In this document: positions 60,579-64,000 of the stretch, one piece after another
How the letters are laid out: each line of letters begins with the position of its first letter
Numbering within the stretch: the stretch's first letter is position 1
Origin: Verrucomicrobiota bacterium
GTDB taxonomy: Bacteria; Verrucomicrobiota; Verrucomicrobiia; Verrucomicrobiales; Verrucomicrobiaceae
DNA: 64,000 nucleotides
NCBI GenBank assembly: GCA_017301975.1
Contig: JAFLEI010000010.1
Location: forward strand, 1-64,000
Direction: 5' to 3'
Program-made: the position numbers and the translations under genes
Notes under the pieces: generated by a model
Seen by the model: only the letters and a program-made list of their open reading frames with translations
The model's database searches: none
Told to the model about the DNA's origin: nothing

Positions 60579-62121
60579 AAGGGAGGTTTCGATTGAACGG
60601 TGCCGCAGCAGCATGAGCGAAGGAGGGATGCCGCAACTGAGGAGTCTGCTGCTCCGGCAGATGCTTTTTCACACGCAGAGCCTCCTGATGGATGATGCAG
60701 GCATTCAAGCCGCCGGCGATGAACCAGCAAAAGAAATTCACCGGAAAGGTGGAGGTGACGTTGCCAGCGAAAATATTGTGCACGAGGAGGCCGAACAGGA
60801 TGCCGACCATCCAGAGACAGATGCTGAAGACAGGAGTGCCGCGCAGCCCGAGCACACTGCGGTGAAACGAATGCAAGGCCAATGCGGCAATGATGAGCAG
60901 GATGCCCAGCGGCAGCCAGCCTATTTCAAGGAGCAGATTGGATATGAGATCGTGGCTGGCGACCAGGTGCGCCTCGTGCATGTCAGCCGCGCCTTTGGTG
61001 CCGTATCCGAACATGGTCCACATGAGGGGATTGTGCGCGATGTCATGCATGCCGTCGAGACGGTCGCAGATGGTCCAGAAGCGCGAGAACTGGACGCCGA
61101 TGGCGGTGCCGCCAAAGTTTTCAAGCGCCCAGAGCGTGAGCCGGGTGATGGCATTGATCAACTCCTGGGCATAAATGCAGGCGGTGACGAACATGGTGGT
61201 CACAGTGGCGTAGAGCGCCGCCGTGCCGCGTGCGCTGCGAAGCACGGGAAGGAGGAGGATGGGGAGCGCCCAGTTGATGTTGGCAATACGCGCCATGCTG
61301 GCGATGCAGGCGACCACGAAGAGTGTGAAAAGCACAAAGCTCATCCCACCCCAGGCCCGGGTGCCGGTGTCCCGATGATGGCGGCGAACCATGAGGGCCA
61401 GGCAGGCGCAGACAGCGCAAGTGGTGCCAAAGGGGGAGCTGTCCACCAAGGTGGAGAACGGGCGGGGACGGACGTCGTCGAGATGCTTGGAGAGCACCGT
61501 GAGACCGGACTGCAGGTATTCGATTTCGAAATCGCTTAGGCCGAAGATCTGCTGCTTGATGCCGTACAGCGCGACGGGGATGAAGACGATGAGGCAGTAT
61601 TTGATGAAGGCGATGATTTGCGAGGGAGTGCGGAAGATGCAGGGGACGACAAACAGCAGAAACATGTAGGCGGCGCCGTCCGCGAGCTGAGTGGCGGTCG
61701 CATTGAAACCGCTGCCGCTGCGCAAAGCGGAAACACCGGAAACGATGAAGCCGAGGAAGCAGACGAGCAGGGAAACGAGCTTGCGCTTGTGATGCAGGCT
61801 GCCGTCGTGAAGTGACCGCACCAAGGTGCCGACGCAGATGCCCGCCAGCGTCAGGGGACAGAGAGCGCGCACCCAGAGGATGTCATTCATGGTGACGTGT
61901 CCGTCGAAGACCATCATGCGCTTGAGCAGATCGCTGTAACCGGCATAGATCACCATGAGGTAAAGAGCCAGGCGAGGCTGGATCACCGCGAGGATGCAGG
62001 AGCCGATGGAGAGAAACTGCGCCAGCGCGCCGATGGTATTGCCCCCGCCGAGCAGCACGGAGAGCATGACATAAACGGCGCCGAGGCCGCCCAGGAAAAC
62101 AATGAAAGCCCTGCTTTGCAT
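60571..62121 (-). CDS. O-antigen ligase/polymerase-like membrane protein
   Basis: The protein has 516 residues from the ATG at 62121; the frame extends upstream without membrane character. It has roughly 11-12 transmembrane helices with a large extracytoplasmic loop in the second half, the layout of the Wzy/WaaL family. The segment DSSPFGTTCAVCACLALM and the following ACIASMARIANINW correspond in position to the conserved small-residue helix and the SRS-type loop. It would polymerise or ligate glycan repeat units after flipping. It lies between the flippase and glycosyltransferase genes. Confidence 0.75.
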   Translation of the reverse strand: MQSRAFIVFLGGLGAVYVMLSVLLGGGNTIGALAQFLSIGSCILAVIQPRLALYLMVIYAGYSDLLKRMMVFDGHVTMNDILWVRALCPLTLAGICVGTLVRSLHDGSLHHKRKLVSLLVCFLGFIVSGVSALRSGSGFNATATQLADGAAYMFLLFVVPCIFRTPSQIIAFIKYCLIVFIPVALYGIKQQIFGLSDFEIEYLQSGLTVLSKHLDDVRPRPFSTLVDSSPFGTTCAVCACLALMVRRHHRDTGTRAWGGMSFVLFTLFVVACIASMARIANINWALPILLLPVLRSARGTAALYATVTTMFVTACIYAQELINAITRLTLWALENFGGTAIGVQFSRFWTICDRLDGMHDIAHNPLMWTMFGYGTKGAADMHEAHLVASHDLISNLLLEIGWLPLGILLIIAALALHSFHRSVLGLRGTPVFSICLWMVGILFGLLVHNIFAGNVTSTFPVNFFCWFIAGGLNACIIHQEALRVKKHLPEQQTPQLRHPSFAHAAAAPFNRNLPYG

Positions 62122-62129
62122 AAAAAAAA

Positions 62130-63431
62130 TCAGGAGTGCAGCAGCGAGCGCATGCGCAGCAACGTGAAACGCGGCAGGCCCATGAACGCACGAGTCAAGA
62201 GGCCGGAGACGTTCAGGCGGAGCCAGGGTGAGAGATAGGTCCACACCACCCAGGCCAGCGTGTAGGAAACGAGCGTGGCCCAGGCCGCGCCGACGCCTCC
62301 ATGAGCGGGGATCCAGAGCATGTTCAGCCATGCGTTCACCACCACGGCAGCGATGACGGACGGGAGGTTCGCGGCCAGCCTGTCCTCCACGGTCAGAATC
62401 TGCGTGCGGGCGATGCCGATGGCATAGGGAATGAAGGCCCAGGCATGCACGCGCAGCATTTCAGAACTGCGGTTGAATTCATCACCGAAAGCAAAAGACA
62501 TCCACGGCGAGAGGAGAAGCAATCCGGCTGCCACGGCAAAGGCGAGCACAACTGACGCGGAAAAGTAATCAATGACGCTTTTTTCAAAACGTGCGGCCGT
62601 GCTCTGGCGATCCTGCATCAGCCGTGGCAGAAACAGCGTGGCAAGGATGCCAGGCATGAAGTAGGCCATTTCAGAAACGCGAACGGCGGCACCGTAGATG
62701 CCGGCCTCCTGAGTGCCGCGCAGCCATTCGATCATCATGGTATCGAGACGAAACAGCAGGATCAACGCAGCCTGGGAGGCGAGTTCAGGCCAGGACCGGC
62801 TGACAAGGGTAAAGGCACGTGAGAAATGAAAGGCGTCCCATTTGACGCTGCCACCGCAGCGATGGAAAACGGACGCACAGAGAGAGATAAAGATCCAGCC
62901 TTCAAGCGCATACGTCAGGGCAAAAAACCACAGCGGCGCCCGACACCCAATGCCCGCCGCAATGCAGGCGGCGCTGATGACAAAGCCGATGAACTGGGCG
63001 AGAACGGTCTGAGAGACGCGCCCGTGAGCCTCCAGCCATGAGAGGATTTCGGTGGCGGGGTTGGTAAGCAGCTGTGTGCCATAGACAACGAGCAGAAGCG
63101 CGCCTTCCGGTTTGCGCCAGCCGATCCAGGCGAGCAATCCGACGAATAGAGATGCGGAAACAATGAGCCGGGCCGTGATCGTGACACCGAGCACGGCGGA
63201 TTGATCCGCATCCTGCTTCATGAGTTCGCGAACGGTGTAGCGGGCAAATCCAAGTTCGCCCACGCTCAGGAGAACCGACACCACAGCCATGGCGACTGCG
63301 ATCTGGCCGAAGCCGCTGCCGCCCAGGTAACGCGCGAGCGCACAGGTGAGCACGAAACTCAACAAAAGGCGTGCCACGCGCAGCGTCGTCGCCAGCGAAA
63401 ACGTTTTGAGGATGTGACTGCCAGCGGCCAT
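62130..63431 (-). CDS. Polysaccharide flippase (MATE/MOP superfamily, Wzx-like)
   Basis: This 433-residue protein has about 12 transmembrane helices. The N-terminus LKTFSLATTLRVARLLLSFVLTCALARYLGGSGFGQIAVAMAVVSVL is typical of Wzx/oligosaccharide flippases, with the R-Y-L-G-x-x-x-F-G motif. It would move the lipid-linked glycan unit across the inner membrane. The gene lies 21 bp after the GmhA-like gene and 8 bp before the ligase/polymerase gene on the same strand. Confidence 0.9.
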   Translation of the reverse strand: MAAGSHILKTFSLATTLRVARLLLSFVLTCALARYLGGSGFGQIAVAMAVVSVLLSVGELGFARYTVRELMKQDADQSAVLGVTITARLIVSASLFVGLLAWIGWRKPEGALLLVVYGTQLLTNPATEILSWLEAHGRVSQTVLAQFIGFVISAACIAAGIGCRAPLWFFALTYALEGWIFISLCASVFHRCGGSVKWDAFHFSRAFTLVSRSWPELASQAALILLFRLDTMMIEWLRGTQEAGIYGAAVRVSEMAYFMPGILATLFLPRLMQDRQSTAARFEKSVIDYFSASVVLAFAVAAGLLLLSPWMSFAFGDEFNRSSEMLRVHAWAFIPYAIGIARTQILTVEDRLAANLPSVIAAVVVNAWLNMLWIPAHGGVGAAWATLVSYTLAWVVWTYLSPWLRLNVSGLLTRAFMGLPRFTLLRMRSLLHS

Positions 63432-63452
63432 GAAGGACGCGAAACGCGGGCT

Positions 63453-64000
63453 TTAAGCCGCCGCGAAGCTTTGCTCCGCGACATCGCAGAGGAGATGCCC
63501 GATGAGGAGGTGGCATTCCTGAACGCGTGCGGTAACTGCGGAAGGTGCTTTGAAGCTCAGCGTAGCTTCAGCCGCGCAATCCGCGCCTTTTTCACCGGTG
63601 AAGGCGATGGTGACACAGCCGCGTTTGTTCGCAGCCTGAAGGCCGAGGAGGACATTTTTGCTGGTGCCAGAGGTGGAGATGCCGAGGACGACATCGCCGG
63701 GCTGGGCGAGCGCCTCGATCTGACGCGAGAAGACGGTGTCATAACCGAAATCGTTGCTGTGCGCAGTGAGGATGGAGGTGTCGGTGGTCAGGGCGAGACC
63801 AGCGAGAGCCGGGCGATTGATGCGGTAACGCACGACAAGCTCGGCGGCGAGATGCTGCGCATCGGCGGCGCTGCCACCATTGCCGAAGAAGATGATTTTT
63901 TTACCGTCTTTGAGCGCGGTGAGCCAGGCGGCGGCCAGTGGAGCGATCTGATCGCTCATCGCGCTCAACTTGGCGATGGCGGCCTGGTGTTCGCTGAGGT
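63453..64000 (-). CDS. gmhA: Phosphoheptose isomerase-like SIS-domain protein, partial
   Basis: At least 182 residues are visible. The reading frame stays open to the window edge (LSEHQAAIAKLSAMSDQ), so the start lies beyond 64000; the apparent internal start at 63968 is a TTG codon. The SIS domain shows KIIFFGNGGSAADAQHLAAELVVRY, ISTSGTSKNVLLGLQAAN and the conserved C-terminal QECHLLIGHLLCDVAEQ. GmhA converts sedoheptulose 7-phosphate to D-glycero-D-manno-heptose 7-phosphate, the first step to ADP-heptose. It heads the polysaccharide gene set, and the GT9 gene is a plausible user of the product. Confidence 0.92.
   Translation of the reverse strand, partial: LSEHQAAIAKLSAMSDQIAPLAAAWLTALKDGKKIIFFGNGGSAADAQHLAAELVVRYRINRPALAGLALTTDTSILTAHSNDFGYDTVFSRQIEALAQPGDVVLGISTSGTSKNVLLGLQAANKRGCVTIAFTGEKGADCAAEATLSFKAPSAVTARVQECHLLIGHLLCDVAEQSFAAA

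Noticed and set aside
1..64000. CRISPR arrays, tRNA or rRNA genes
   Set aside because: No regularly spaced direct repeats and no tRNA-like T-loop/anticodon pattern or rRNA signature were noticed on reading both strands; a covariance search was not possible here.

Overview
The window is about 60-65% GC and most resembles a member of the Verrucomicrobiota, probably the Verrucomicrobiales (Prosthecobacter-like). This rests on marker families read from the translated sequence, not on a database search. The markers are a DUF1549/DUF1553 protein paired with a DUF1501 protein, a PVC-type heme-binding protein with a CxxCH motif, a planctomycete-type cytochrome joined to WD40 repeats, a type I sulfatase, LL-diaminopimelate aminotransferase (dapL), an exosortase with EpsI, and a very large PEP-CTERM protein built from autotransporter-associated beta-strand repeats.

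Layout. 1-71 is the N-terminus of an IS630-like transposase cut by the window edge. 298-9095 holds metabolic and membrane genes: hisI, an AsmA-like protein, an ABCG-type transporter, an M48 peptidase with an AzgA-like purine permease, a sulfatase and a Dabb protein. 9096-9541 is a hairpin-rich intergenic segment. 9542-15804 has a SWIB protein with a histone-H1-like tail, a universal stress protein/histidine kinase/response regulator operon, a PQQ-type beta-propeller protein, and nuoA without other nuo genes. 15845-21088 has a second Dabb protein, an AttEFGH-like export operon (ATPase, fused permease, secreted lipocalin-like protein) and ribE. 21241-27783 is the 2180-residue PEP-CTERM repeat protein. 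27996-36744 is a block of typical PVC secreted proteins plus a metzincin lipoprotein. 36902-46715 has dapL, a dNTPase operon, a cytochrome-WD40 operon, and a creatininase/oligopeptide permease operon with a solute-binding protein. 46781-64000 is a surface-polysaccharide and protein-sorting island.

How the island works together. The minus-strand genes from 56274 down to 46781 are tightly packed, often with 4-nt ATGA overlaps. They encode an exosortase, EpsI, LarE, LarB, an FkbM methyltransferase, a CapK-like adenylate-forming enzyme, a dehydrogenase/Gfo-Idh-MocA fusion and a heparinase-like lyase. A second packed set (64000 to 57493) encodes a GmhA-like isomerase, a flippase, an O-antigen ligase/polymerase, two glycosyltransferases and another FkbM methyltransferase. 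A GT9 heptosyltransferase-like gene lies between the two sets on the opposite strand. Together they can make, export and modify a surface glycan. The exosortase would process PEP-CTERM proteins such as the one at 21241-27783. The nickel-pincer cofactor genes larE and larB inside the exosortase transcript are the most unexpected association in the window.

No tRNA, rRNA or CRISPR array was recognised. Some start codons are inferred from protein family alignment or signal peptides, because Shine-Dalgarno sequences are weak or absent throughout.
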